Below, piece by piece: positions 9,708 to 18,165 of a stretch of 64,000 bases of DNA. The translations under genes and the position numbers were made by a program. A model generated the notes under the pieces. That model was not told where the DNA came from. It saw nothing but the letters and a program-made list of their open reading frames with translations, and did no database searches. The stretch is from Pseudoalteromonas rubra (lineage in GTDB: Bacteria > Pseudomonadota > Gammaproteobacteria > Enterobacterales > Alteromonadaceae): the NCBI RefSeq assembly GCF_005887115.1, contig NZ_PNCJ01000015.1, positions 186,001 to 250,000 of the forward strand, read 5' to 3'. Positions within the stretch are counted from its first letter, which is position 1. Each line of letters starts with the position of its first letter.

Positions 9708-11768
9708 CTACCAGATTTTAACGCGCTCGCTTTGTGGACGATAAAGCTTATCGCCTTCTTTGACAGCAAATGCCTCATAGAAAGGCGTAAAGTTAGATAA
9801 AGGACCATTAGCGCGGAATGCTACCGGAGCATGCACATCCGTTACCAGGCGTTGACGTAACGCTACTTCGTGCTTTTTAGTCCGCCATTTTTGCGCATAG
9901 CCAATAAAAAAACGTTGCTCTGGCGTATAACCATCAAGCAGCGTTTTTTCTTTACCCTGCAAAGACAGCATATAGGCCTTGTATGCCAATGTGATGCCTC
10001 CCAGATCTCCGATGTTTTCACCCAGAGTTAAACGTCCATCGATAGCAACATCTTCAAAAGGACGATAACGATTAAACTGCGCAACCAATGCATCGCCACG
10101 GGCTTTAAATTCAGCCAGGTCGGGCTCTGCCCACCAGTTTCGAATGTTCCCGTCACCGTCAAACTGAGCCCCCTGATCATCAAACCCATGGCTCAACTCA
10201 TGACCAATAACAGAACCAATCGCACCGTAATTAACGGCGTCGTCAGCTGACAAATCGAACGATGGCGGCTGTAACCTCGCGGCAGGGAAAACAATCTCAT
10301 TTTTCAGTGGATGATAGTAAGCGTTGACTGTTTGCGGCGTCATTTCCCATTGCTGACTGTCAACCGGTTGATTGATTTGTGCCATCTCATGTTTAAAATT
10401 GTACTGATGGGCCCGCATGACATTACCAATCAGATCATCGCGGCGGATCTCAAAGTTGTAACTACGCCAGACATCCGGGTAACCAATCTTGTAGCGAACT
10501 TTGGCCAGCTTTTCCTGCGCTGCGGCTTTGGTCTCATCGCTCATCCAGGTCAGTTCATTAATGCTATCACGATAGGCCGCCATTAGATTGCGGACCATTT
10601 CTTCCATTTTTGCTTTTGCCTGAGGTGAAAAATGTGCTTCGACATACAACTTGCCCACCTCTTCGCCCAAATTGTCGCTGACAAGCCCCACACCCCGCTG
10701 CCAGCGAGGCTCCATCTTTTCAACACCGCGCAGCGTGCGCTTGTAAAAATCGAAGTGTGCTGTGACAAATGGCTCGCTCAGTTGTGGTGCAAAGTGATTG
10801 AGAGTATGAAACCTGAGATAAGTCCGCCATTCCTGCACCGACACCTGACCAAATAACTCACCGAGCCCGGCAACAAAGTCTGGTTGCATCAGGATCACTT
10901 TATCCATTGCCGGTAACGTCATAGCCTGTGCGGTTTTTTCCCAGTTCAGTTTTCCCAGCATAACTTGCAACTGTTCGGGCGTATGCGGATTGTAAGTAAG
11001 ACTGAGCTGACGTGACTGAGAGCGGCTTAACTTGACTGCGGCCATTTTGGTCTCCAGCTCAAGTATAGCCTGAGCACGTGCTTGCGGCTGAGGCTCACCG
11101 CTCAGACGCAGCAGAGTCGTTACATGTTGAAGATACTGGTGGCGGATCTGAGCAGTCTTTTCATCATCGCTAAGATAATGCTCTTTGGCTGGCATTCCCG
11201 TACCATCTTGCATAAGGTACAACGCATTGTAAGATGAGTTTTTGCCATCTGGCACAGCAAACGCCATCAATGGCGTAGTTACCCCGAGTGTTGTCAGTTT
11301 ACCAATTAATGTGCTTAGCTGGTCATAGCTCTGCACAGCGTCAATTTCAGCCAACAGGGGACTGAGCGGTTTAAGCCCGAGCTGTTCCACGCGTTGTGTA
11401 TCCATAAAACTGGCATAAAAGTCACCAATTTTTTGCTCACTACTCCCCTGAGCACCCGGTTGTTGCTGCGCTTGCTGGATCAGCGCTTTAACCGCTTCAT
11501 CCGACTCGTAACGCAGCTTGTCAAAACTGCCCCACGACGAGCGTTCTGCCGGAATTTCTGTCGTGTTTAACCATTTACCATTGACGTGCTGATAAAAGTC
11601 GTCCTGTGGCCTGACGCTCATGTCAAAGTTGTGTAACTCAACTCCAGACTTAAGGCTTTGTTGCACCTGAGCATGCTCACTATTATCACTTGGGTTCACA
11701 TGCTGAGAGCATCCCCCCAACATGGCCAACGCCGCCGACACAGACAACACCAACGCGCTCTTTTTCAT
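9708..11768 (-). CDS. M13 family zinc metallopeptidase, lipoprotein (copy 2)
   Basis: The paralogue of the peptidase at 5773-7833. From the start chosen here it is also 686 aa, with HELSH at the same residues (523-527), ENIGDLGG and NAYYHPLKNE. The signal is MKKSALVLSV... with lipobox LGGC. An in-frame ATG ten codons upstream (11798) would put MNNNNIKDSR before the signal and has no clear ribosome site. The ATG at 11768 is preceded by AAGGA eight bases away and begins a normal lipoprotein signal, so I use it. The last 35 or so codons are almost identical in DNA to copy 1, pointing to tandem duplication or gene conversion. Role: periplasmic peptide degradation by family analogy. Confidence 0.95.
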   Translation of the reverse strand: MKKSALVLSVSAALAMLGGCSQHVNPSDNSEHAQVQQSLKSGVELHNFDMSVRPQDDFYQHVNGKWLNTTEIPAERSSWGSFDKLRYESDEAVKALIQQAQQQPGAQGSSEQKIGDFYASFMDTQRVEQLGLKPLSPLLAEIDAVQSYDQLSTLIGKLTTLGVTTPLMAFAVPDGKNSSYNALYLMQDGTGMPAKEHYLSDDEKTAQIRHQYLQHVTTLLRLSGEPQPQARAQAILELETKMAAVKLSRSQSRQLSLTYNPHTPEQLQVMLGKLNWEKTAQAMTLPAMDKVILMQPDFVAGLGELFGQVSVQEWRTYLRFHTLNHFAPQLSEPFVTAHFDFYKRTLRGVEKMEPRWQRGVGLVSDNLGEEVGKLYVEAHFSPQAKAKMEEMVRNLMAAYRDSINELTWMSDETKAAAQEKLAKVRYKIGYPDVWRSYNFEIRRDDLIGNVMRAHQYNFKHEMAQINQPVDSQQWEMTPQTVNAYYHPLKNEIVFPAARLQPPSFDLSADDAVNYGAIGSVIGHELSHGFDDQGAQFDGDGNIRNWWAEPDLAEFKARGDALVAQFNRYRPFEDVAIDGRLTLGENIGDLGGITLAYKAYMLSLQGKEKTLLDGYTPEQRFFIGYAQKWRTKKHEVALRQRLVTDVHAPVAFRANGPLSNFTPFYEAFAVKEGDKLYRPQSERVKIW

Positions 11769-11940
11769 CCTACTATCCTTAATATTGTTATTATTCATAT
11801 TTTTAAGGCCGCACTATGTCGTATCGCAAATCATATTGCAAGCCAGATCCCCTCTCTGCCGCATAATGGTTTAACAAAAAATACTCCATTGCTATCAATA
11901 TATTAGCAATATGAACAGCAACACCGTTGAACCAGCAGCT

Positions 11941-14667
11941 AAACCAAACCATTCGCCCGTGCAGGACGCGACGTGTCCAGCCCTAAGCGCCGGACGTTCC
12001 ATCTCTGTTTCAATCCACGCGTCCGTGTAGGACGCGACCCTTATACTGCTGTAGGCAAATCGCCCACTTGATCGTTTCAATCCAGGCGCCCGTGCAGGAC
12101 GCGACATAATTTGCATGTGCCCAATGATGTACAGAGCGGGGTTTCAATCCACGCGCCCGTGCAGGACGCGACTCATAAACGAACCACTCAACCATGCACA
12201 CAAAAGGTTTCAATCCACGCGCCCGTGCAGGACGCGACAACCGCCCCAGAAAATATGATGCGCCTGGGATTTGTTTCAATCCACGCGCCCGTGCAGGACG
12301 CGACCTTAATCGCTTTTTCAGCATCTGCTTTGTTACTTCGGTTTCAATCCACGCGCCCGTGCAGGGCGCGACGCATCACTTTAAAAAAGCAGCTTAAAAC
12401 GGGGTGTTTCAATCCACGCGCCCGTGCAGGACGCGACCATAGAGCAGTTTTTTCAACGCCTGTATTATGAGGTTTCAATCCACGCGCCCGTGCAGGACGC
12501 GACCAACGAAATGGTCGTAGAGTTTGTTGACCTGTCAGTTTCAATCCACGCGCCCGTGCAGGACGCGACCATTGGACCTTTCTTGCTCATTGGTTTTTTC
12601 TTTGTTTCAATCCACGCGCCCGTGCAGGACGCGACCATCAATCATGGAGGCAAACGGTCATGAGTGGTGGTTTCAATCCACGCGCCCGTGCAGGACGCGA
12701 CTGGATTGCGAGTAATGCCGCTTATCCTCATCTGAGTTTCAATCCACGCGCCCGTGCAGGACGCGACTCCACCTAAAAAGCAGACGCTGCAACCTAAATC
12801 AGTTTCAATCCACGCGCCCGTGCAGGACGCGACAGCTGGCTGATTTTGGTTAATGTGCTTGTTGCCGGTTTCAATCCACGCGCCCGTGCAGGACGCGACT
12901 TGTGGTCTAACGCCGTCATCCATGAGGTGCGATGTTTCAATCCACGCGCCCGTGCAGGACGCGACGCTGGTGCTGAAATCGAAATAACAAACTATGGTGT
13001 TTCAATCCACGCGCCCGTGCAGGACGCGACGCTTGCCATTACCAAAGCCCTTTACGATTTCGCAGTTTCAATCCACGCGCCCGTGCAGGACGCGACCACT
13101 CCACGGTGTTTATCCAGATAGCACTGCCTGTTTCAATCCACGCGCCCGTGCAGGACGCGACTTTTAAGAGGGATGGAGAGCATCGAAAAAAGGCGTTTCA
13201 ATCCACGCGCCCGTGCAGGACGCGACGATACACCGTCACACTTGGCGAGCCCTGAAACTGGTTTCAATCCACGCGCCCGTGCAGGACGCGACGTCAATCG
13301 TTTAGAGGCCGCTTTATCTATTCGGCGTTTCAATCCACGCGCCCGTGCAGGACGCGACTTGGCATGTTTTGCTGTTTATGCGTCCGGAAGATGTTTCAAT
13401 CCACGCGCCCGTGCAGGACGCGACTTTATGCTCTCGTCCGGCCAGTTTTCGATTGTCTGTTTCAATCCACGCGCCCGTGCAGGACGCGACGCATTGTTTT
13501 TTCTGGTCATTTCTCTTTTTCGTGTTTCAATCCACGCGCCCGTGCAGGACGCGACAAAACCTCGAAAGGGGGCTAAGCCCCCATAGTTAGTTTCAATCCA
13601 CGCGCCCGTGCAGGACGCGACCTTCCAAGGGAGATTTACGCTGTGCCGACGGGTGTTTCAATCCACGCGCCCGTGCAGGACGCGACCCAGTCAACTACCA
13701 TCTTACACGCTTTAGTAATGTTTCAATCCACGCGCCCGTGCAGGACGCGACACCCTCACGTACAAAGTCGGGCCATAAGTGCATGTTTCAATCCACGCGC
13801 CCGTGCAGGACGCGACCATAGGCGCAGCCGTGGGTGGCTTTGCTGGCTCAGTTTCAATCCACGCGCCCGTGCAGGACGCGACGAACTCCAGCAGGCGATC
13901 AGCCAGGGCGTCATGGTTTCAATCCACGCGCCCGTGCAGGACGCGACACTGCTGATTAGATTGGTCAGCATCGCGCCAATGGTTTCAATCCACGCGCCCG
14001 TGCAGGACGCGACTATAAGTTTTGCGCTTGGTAGACATACATCATGTGTTTCAATCCACGCGCCCGTGCAGGACGCGACTGCATTCAGCATGAGTGGTAA
14101 GGTTTGGGTATTGTTTCAATCCACGCGCCCGTGCAGGACGCGACATCATTAGGCATTTTTGCCAAAAAAGCGCCGTTGTTTCAATCCACGCGCCCGTGCA
14201 GGACGCGACGTCTAACTCGTCAAGACTGCATAAAGCTAGTCGAAGTTTCAATCCACGCGCCCGTGCAGGACGCGACTCAAAGCGTGTCTATAAACACCGC
14301 AGGCCTAATGTTTCAATCCACGCGCCCGTGCAGGACGCGACCTGGCAGAATACCGCTCTGTGCCACAGAAAATCGTTTCAATCCACGCGCCCGTGCAGGA
14401 CGCGACCCCTGACCCAGGCACGTGACCACTGGATTGTGCTGTTTCAATCCACGCGCCCGTGCAGGACGCGACGTTCGTAAAGGCTCCGGGTTTCGCCGGT
14501 ACCGGGTTTCAATCCACGCGCCCGTGCAGGACGCGACTATAAATTTCTTTGAGGATCTTTTTTGCTGAGTTGTTTCAATCCACGCGCCCGTGCAGGACGC
14601 GACGCGGACATCTCCAATACTGCTGCTGACATGCTGTTTCAATCCACGCGCCCGTGCAGGACGCGAC
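11941..14667 (-). CRISPR. CRISPR array 1, type I-C, 42 repeats / 41 spacers
   Basis: I count 42 repeats of 32 bp separated by 41 spacers, mostly of 33-35 bp. The plus-strand repeat begins GTTTCAATCC and ends GGACGCGAC; read on the minus strand it is the usual type I-C repeat ending GGATTGAAAC. On that strand CGCGTCC and GGGCGCG form a 7-bp stem (one G-U pair) around the loop TGCAC. The repeats at 11941 (about ten changes, all in its left half), 12007 (two changes), 12074 (one) and 12341 (one) are decayed, which marks the left end as the old, leader-distal end. The cas operon and leader lie at the right end on the same strand, so pre-crRNA is read leftwards. The 41 spacers look unique within the array. 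Confidence 0.99.
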
Positions 14668-14846
14668 TGCCTTGTTACCAAGGCCCAGCCAGCTTAGCAA
14701 AAATGCTTGATTTGCGCTAACCTCGACAAAAATCTTTGTCAAACACACAGCCAAGCTGGCGGTAATTTAAAATAGCCTTATTTTTAAAGAACATACATAA
14801 GCGCTAACCTCCAGGGTTTTTATGAGAACCAGGGGTTAGCGCTGAG
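14668..14846 (-). promoter_or_regulatory. Leader of CRISPR array 1
   Basis: The stretch between the last repeat and cas2 (stop at 14863) is AT-rich and non-coding. It matches the region right of array 2: CAGCTTA-CAAAA, GCGCTAACCTC at 14714-14724 and again at 14801-14811, CCTTATTTTTAAAGAACATA at 14776-14795, and a third, inverted copy (GGGGTTAGCGC, 14832-14842) that can pair with the second. It should hold the array promoter and the site recognised during spacer acquisition. Confidence 0.85.
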
Positions 14847-14862
14847 GTATTCAAATTGGGGA

Positions 14863-15156
14863 TCAAAGAATGAGTGGATCACGAAAAATATCAATGGCCG
14901 TTTTGGCGCCGTGATGTTCCACTTTATTGTGCCAGTTTTTGCCTAACTTATAGAATCTCAAACTGTCGACTTGTGGGTCATAGATTTTTAATAGTTTAGC
15001 CTTAAAGCTCACCCACTGCGCCGAGTCTACTTCGCACTCAAATACTGAGTACTGTACACGAACTCCATGATCCAGGCACACCTTGGCAAGGTTACGTAAG
15101 CGTTTTTGTCCGTCTTCGCTCTCAAAAGAAACATCATAAGTCACCAATACCATCAT
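14863..15156 (-). CDS. cas2: Cas2, CRISPR adaptation subunit
   Basis: A 97-aa Cas2 that pairs with Cas1 to insert new spacers. It starts [11 protein letters not shown]; the first strand ends in the conserved Asp (residue 8), and a ferredoxin-like fold is expected for the family. The frame runs further upstream to 15198, but that start would add 14 residues and reach back into cas1. The ATG at 15156 has AAGGA eight bases upstream and gives the usual family length. It is the last gene of the cas operon, 11 bases after cas1 and next to the leader of array 1. Confidence 0.97.
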   Translation of the reverse strand: MMVLVTYDVSFESEDGQKRLRNLAKVCLDHGVRVQYSVFECEVDSAQWVSFKAKLLKIYDPQVDSLRFYKLGKNWHNKVEHHGAKTAIDIFRDPLIL

Positions 15157-15167
15157 AGTGTATATCC

Positions 15168-16199
15168 TTACTTTTTCAGGTAAAAAGGCGGGTAGCACTC
15201 TAGGTCGCCCCGAATATGTCGAGCCAGCAGCATGGCCTGCACGTGCGGTAGTAACCCCAACTGAATTTTTTCCTGTAAAAACTCATGCCGGATCTCTTCT
15301 TGCTTTTTACTCTGATAAGCCTGAAAAACTCGCTTTCTGGCTTCATCTTTTAGCGTTACACCACCTACGCTATCGGTTGTGAAGTCAGACTCTGAAAGCT
15401 GTCCACGGTTGAATAAAGTCACCACCAGGGTATCTATCAGCGATGCCCGAAATTCTTCTAGCAGATCCAGTGCCAGACTATCGCGCCCCGGTCGCTCCTT
15501 ATGTAAGAACCCCACTTGCGGGTCCAGGCCAACACCTTGCAATGCGCCACTTATTTCCTGCCCAAGTACTGAGTAAAGTAACGAGAGCACTGCATTAACG
15601 GGATCTTTAGGTGGCCTTCGGCTACGGCCATTGAATAACTTGCCATTTTGATTCGCTTTAATCACATCAGCAAAAGCGGCAAAGTAATGTGCAGCGGCTT
15701 CCCCTTCCATGCCCAGCACTTGCTCATAATCAAGCTGTACTTCCAGCTGTTCTAAGATCTGTCTGAGCCGATTGATGGCTTTATTCAGCTTTTCACTGTC
15801 GCCATGATTGCGACGGTGGCGCTGTAAAAAAGTACGGCTTGAACGCACTTTCGCGCTGACTACCAGCCTGGCAATCTCAGTCGATGCCTGATCGACCACC
15901 CGATATTGCTGGCGGCGCAGCAGCACATTGCCGGTTTGTTTACCCACCACATTTGCCAGAAACCGTCCCTGCATATCAAAAAAGCTCAGGTGCGTGCCGC
16001 TCTCACCGCAAAACCCCAACAGCTGGGGAGAAACCATAATATTACCAAAGCAAAAAATACTACCAATAGAGTGAATAGGGAGCTGCATCAGCTTTTCTTT
16101 GACTCCTTCGGTACGTTGCTCAATCAGCAGGGTTTCTCGCTGTTTATGCAAATAAACACCCTCTTTGGTGATATACAGACTGTTTTGGAGTTTCTTCAT
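15168..16199 (-). CDS. cas1: Cas1, CRISPR integrase (type I-C)
   Basis: A 343-aa Cas1, the metal-dependent integrase that joins prespacers to the leader-proximal repeat. Metal ligands are visible as Glu165 in [11 protein letters not shown], His233 in [13 protein letters not shown] and Asp245 in [10 protein letters not shown], all in their normal context. The N-terminal beta domain ([17 protein letters not shown]) and the helical C-terminal domain are complete. Its start overlaps the end of cas4 by four bases (ATGA), so the two are translationally coupled, and cas2 follows after 11 bases. Confidence 0.98.
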   Translation of the reverse strand: MKKLQNSLYITKEGVYLHKQRETLLIEQRTEGVKEKLMQLPIHSIGSIFCFGNIMVSPQLLGFCGESGTHLSFFDMQGRFLANVVGKQTGNVLLRRQQYRVVDQASTEIARLVVSAKVRSSRTFLQRHRRNHGDSEKLNKAINRLRQILEQLEVQLDYEQVLGMEGEAAAHYFAAFADVIKANQNGKLFNGRSRRPPKDPVNAVLSLLYSVLGQEISGALQGVGLDPQVGFLHKERPGRDSLALDLLEEFRASLIDTLVVTLFNRGQLSESDFTTDSVGGVTLKDEARKRVFQAYQSKKQEEIRHEFLQEKIQLGLLPHVQAMLLARHIRGDLECYPPFYLKK

Positions 16200-16837
16200 T
16201 TTTCATCCAGGTTGAACATGGCCGATACATAGGCACTTGATCTGTCCCCTTGCATCAGCTTGGGCTGGCATAATTCATACAAAGAGCAGGCTTTACAGTG
16301 TTTGCCATACTCGGGTTGGGGTGTTCGGCCTTGCCTGAACAGGTTTTGGATTTGCTCAAGCAATGCCAGGGTCTGAGTGCGCAATGCGGCATCAATTTCA
16401 ACTTCTAAACGTTTACGCGTTTGCCAGTACCACAACGCGCCCACTTCTACCTGAGTCGCCATCATTTCTTCCAGGCAAAGTGCCTGAGCACACAACTGCA
16501 CTTTATCCACATTGGTGGCTTTGGGTTTGCCCCGCTTATACTCAACCGGCAAGTAGGTACTACTTGTGGTGTGATACTCCAGCAAATCGAGCTGACCATG
16601 CAAGCCAAGCTTGGGCGCATTCACGGTGATACCCCGCTCAAACCGCACGCCTTTGCGCGACTCCGGCGCACCACTATCTACTCGCTCATGTAACTGACGG
16701 CCATGGGCCGTCAGAAAATTTTCCTGCCATACCTGTTCCAAGTGGATCAGCGCACATTGCCGGGGGCAAAATAGATAGTGCTGCAACGCAGAGATCGCCA
16801 CTGAGCGACGATCAGCTACGTCCGAGTGCATGATCAA
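16196..16837 (-). CDS. cas4: Cas4, prespacer-processing nuclease
   Basis: A 213-aa RecB-like nuclease with an Fe-S cluster that trims prespacers and checks the PAM before integration. It has an N-terminal FCPRQCALIH cysteine motif (Cys24 and Cys28), the nuclease core residues in GQLDLLEY and PVEYKRGK, and three C-terminal cysteines in HCKACSLYELC for the cluster. The start overlaps the cas7 stop (ATGA) and the end overlaps cas1. A start two codons later (MHSDVADRR) is equally possible. Confidence 0.96.
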   Translation of the reverse strand: MIMHSDVADRRSVAISALQHYLFCPRQCALIHLEQVWQENFLTAHGRQLHERVDSGAPESRKGVRFERGITVNAPKLGLHGQLDLLEYHTTSSTYLPVEYKRGKPKATNVDKVQLCAQALCLEEMMATQVEVGALWYWQTRKRLEVEIDAALRTQTLALLEQIQNLFRQGRTPQPEYGKHCKACSLYELCQPKLMQGDRSSAYVSAMFNLDEK

Positions 16838-17703
16838 AACCCTTCGATCACTTGCGGCTCTAACCCTTCCAGTGCACTGAGCAAGGCGTCGTTCAGTGCC
16901 GACGTATCAAGCGATTCACCATGTTCAATATGGCTGCGCAGTGTCTGGTGTACTTTGGCAGAAGAATACTGGCCCGACTTACTGTTATGCTGCCACCAGA
17001 TAAGGTGAGAAACGGCCATAGAGCCTTCCGGGCGTGCCGAGGAGGCATCGCCTTCAAACAGGCGAGGTAACACAGCCTTTAGCTTGTCGGCATCGTCATC
17101 ACTGAAGCCGGTTTTTTCAGCTAACTGAGGCGTCATCGCACCAAAGGCAACATACGTTGCGTTATCAACCCGGTGCTTCATGCCCATGGTATCTGAGCTT
17201 TTCTTTTTACCATCGCCTTCACCGCTCACACTTTTGGTGATCTGGGTACTGGAAATACTCACCGGCTCCAGGCTGAATGCACTTTGTATCGTCACCGGAC
17301 CACGCACCGGAATGGATACACCATCGCTGCCACTGCCTTTGTAAGCAAAGACCTGTCCAAACGCGCGCACGTCCAGCCACTTTTCGCAGCAAATTTTAGC
17401 CGCGGTATCGACCGACGTTTTTTTGCTGTTAAAGGTGTCTTTGCCTACCCCAAATTCGTCTGATTCAGCGCGGCTTCTCAGGCTCGGCATACCGTCGGAT
17501 TTCTTTTCGTCCGACTGAACAAAGATACTTTCACCCGCTTCTTGTAAACGGTCGCGAATTTTGCGTTTAAGGCACACGTCGGTGATCTCACCAAAACCAT
17601 CGTAGTCCGTTCTTGGGCGGTTGCCATTCAGCGGATCGCCGTTGGGATTAGCATTTTTAACGGTAAAGATCAGGGCAAAGTCAATTTTGTTGGTTAAGCT
17701 CAT
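16834..17703 (-). CDS. cas7: Cas7 (Csd2), Cascade backbone subunit
   Basis: A 289-aa Cas7 of the Csd2 type, expected to polymerise along the crRNA spacer and form the backbone of the type I-C interference complex. The N-terminus (IDFALIFTVKNANPNGDPLNGNRPRTDY) is the typical RAMP start, with the family's ANPNGDP motif; a Gly-Asp-Gly-Lys-Lys loop (GEGDGKKKS) occurs near residue 170. It lies 18 bases after cas8c and overlaps cas4 by four bases. Length and context are normal. Confidence 0.97.
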   Translation of the reverse strand: MSLTNKIDFALIFTVKNANPNGDPLNGNRPRTDYDGFGEITDVCLKRKIRDRLQEAGESIFVQSDEKKSDGMPSLRSRAESDEFGVGKDTFNSKKTSVDTAAKICCEKWLDVRAFGQVFAYKGSGSDGVSIPVRGPVTIQSAFSLEPVSISSTQITKSVSGEGDGKKKSSDTMGMKHRVDNATYVAFGAMTPQLAEKTGFSDDDADKLKAVLPRLFEGDASSARPEGSMAVSHLIWWQHNSKSGQYSSAKVHQTLRSHIEHGESLDTSALNDALLSALEGLEPQVIEGF

Positions 17704-17721
17704 GGTTCATTCCTTTTAAAA

Positions 17722-18165
17722 TTAAACTGATTCGGTTTGTGGTGAGGATGGTTCGGTTTTGTTGGTTGCTTTGGGCTGCCACTGACCTTTTACTGGCGAG
17801 TGCTGCTCCAGCCACATCATCTGACTATGAAAACCAAGCAAGAATTCCGGCGATAGTTTTTTGTCTGAGTTGTAATGCTCAACCTCAGCAAATAAATCTG
17901 TAATTTGCGCCAGCTTGAGTGTGTATGCCCGTTCGAACGATTCACCATAATGAGCAAAAATACGCTGCTGATAGGGCACCAAAGCCGATACTATGGTCAG
18001 CCAGGTTGAACTGGGTTTATTCACAAAGCGGTTCATATATCGCTCTGCTGTGGTCATTCGCTTGCTGTCGCCTATCGACAATGCAATTTGTTCAATCTTG
18101 TTGGCCACTGCCAGCAAGCGACCAAATAAGTAGTCGCGTGATTTGTAGTCTTCTTGAAGTGCCAT
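17722..18165 (-). CDS. cas11c: Cas11c small subunit, internal translation start within cas8c
   Basis: In type I-C systems the small Cascade subunit is known to be translated from an internal start near the 3' end of cas8c. Here the in-frame ATG at 18165 (MALQEDYKSRDYLFGRLL...) is preceded by AAAAGGA with seven bases between GGA and the ATG, which is stronger than many gene starts in this operon. It would give a helical 147-aa protein in the cas8c frame, ending at the cas8c stop. The sequence signal is direct; expression is inferred from the characterised family. Confidence 0.8.
   Translation of the reverse strand: MALQEDYKSRDYLFGRLLAVANKIEQIALSIGDSKRMTTAERYMNRFVNKPSSTWLTIVSALVPYQQRIFAHYGESFERAYTLKLAQITDLFAEVEHYNSDKKLSPEFLLGFHSQMMWLEQHSPVKGQWQPKATNKTEPSSPQTESV

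Noticed and set aside
9507..9800. 97-aa plus-strand frame across the M13 terminator
   Set aside because: It runs through a strong hairpin and into the antisense of the M13 gene, with no domain or ribosome site.
12010..14681. Open frames on both strands with repeated R-A-R-A-G-R-D or A-S-C-T-G-A-W-I-E-T peptides
   Set aside because: They are translations of the CRISPR repeats and spacers. The 32-bp repeat has no stop in several frames.
14799..14846. Hairpin after cas2 as the operon terminator
   Set aside because: It has no T run, and a related structure occurs in the array 2 leader where no cas2 is present, so it belongs to the leader.
15157..15198. Upstream extension of cas2
   Set aside because: It would add 14 residues before the conserved MVLVTYDV start and overlap cas1. 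The ATG at 15156 has the ribosome site.
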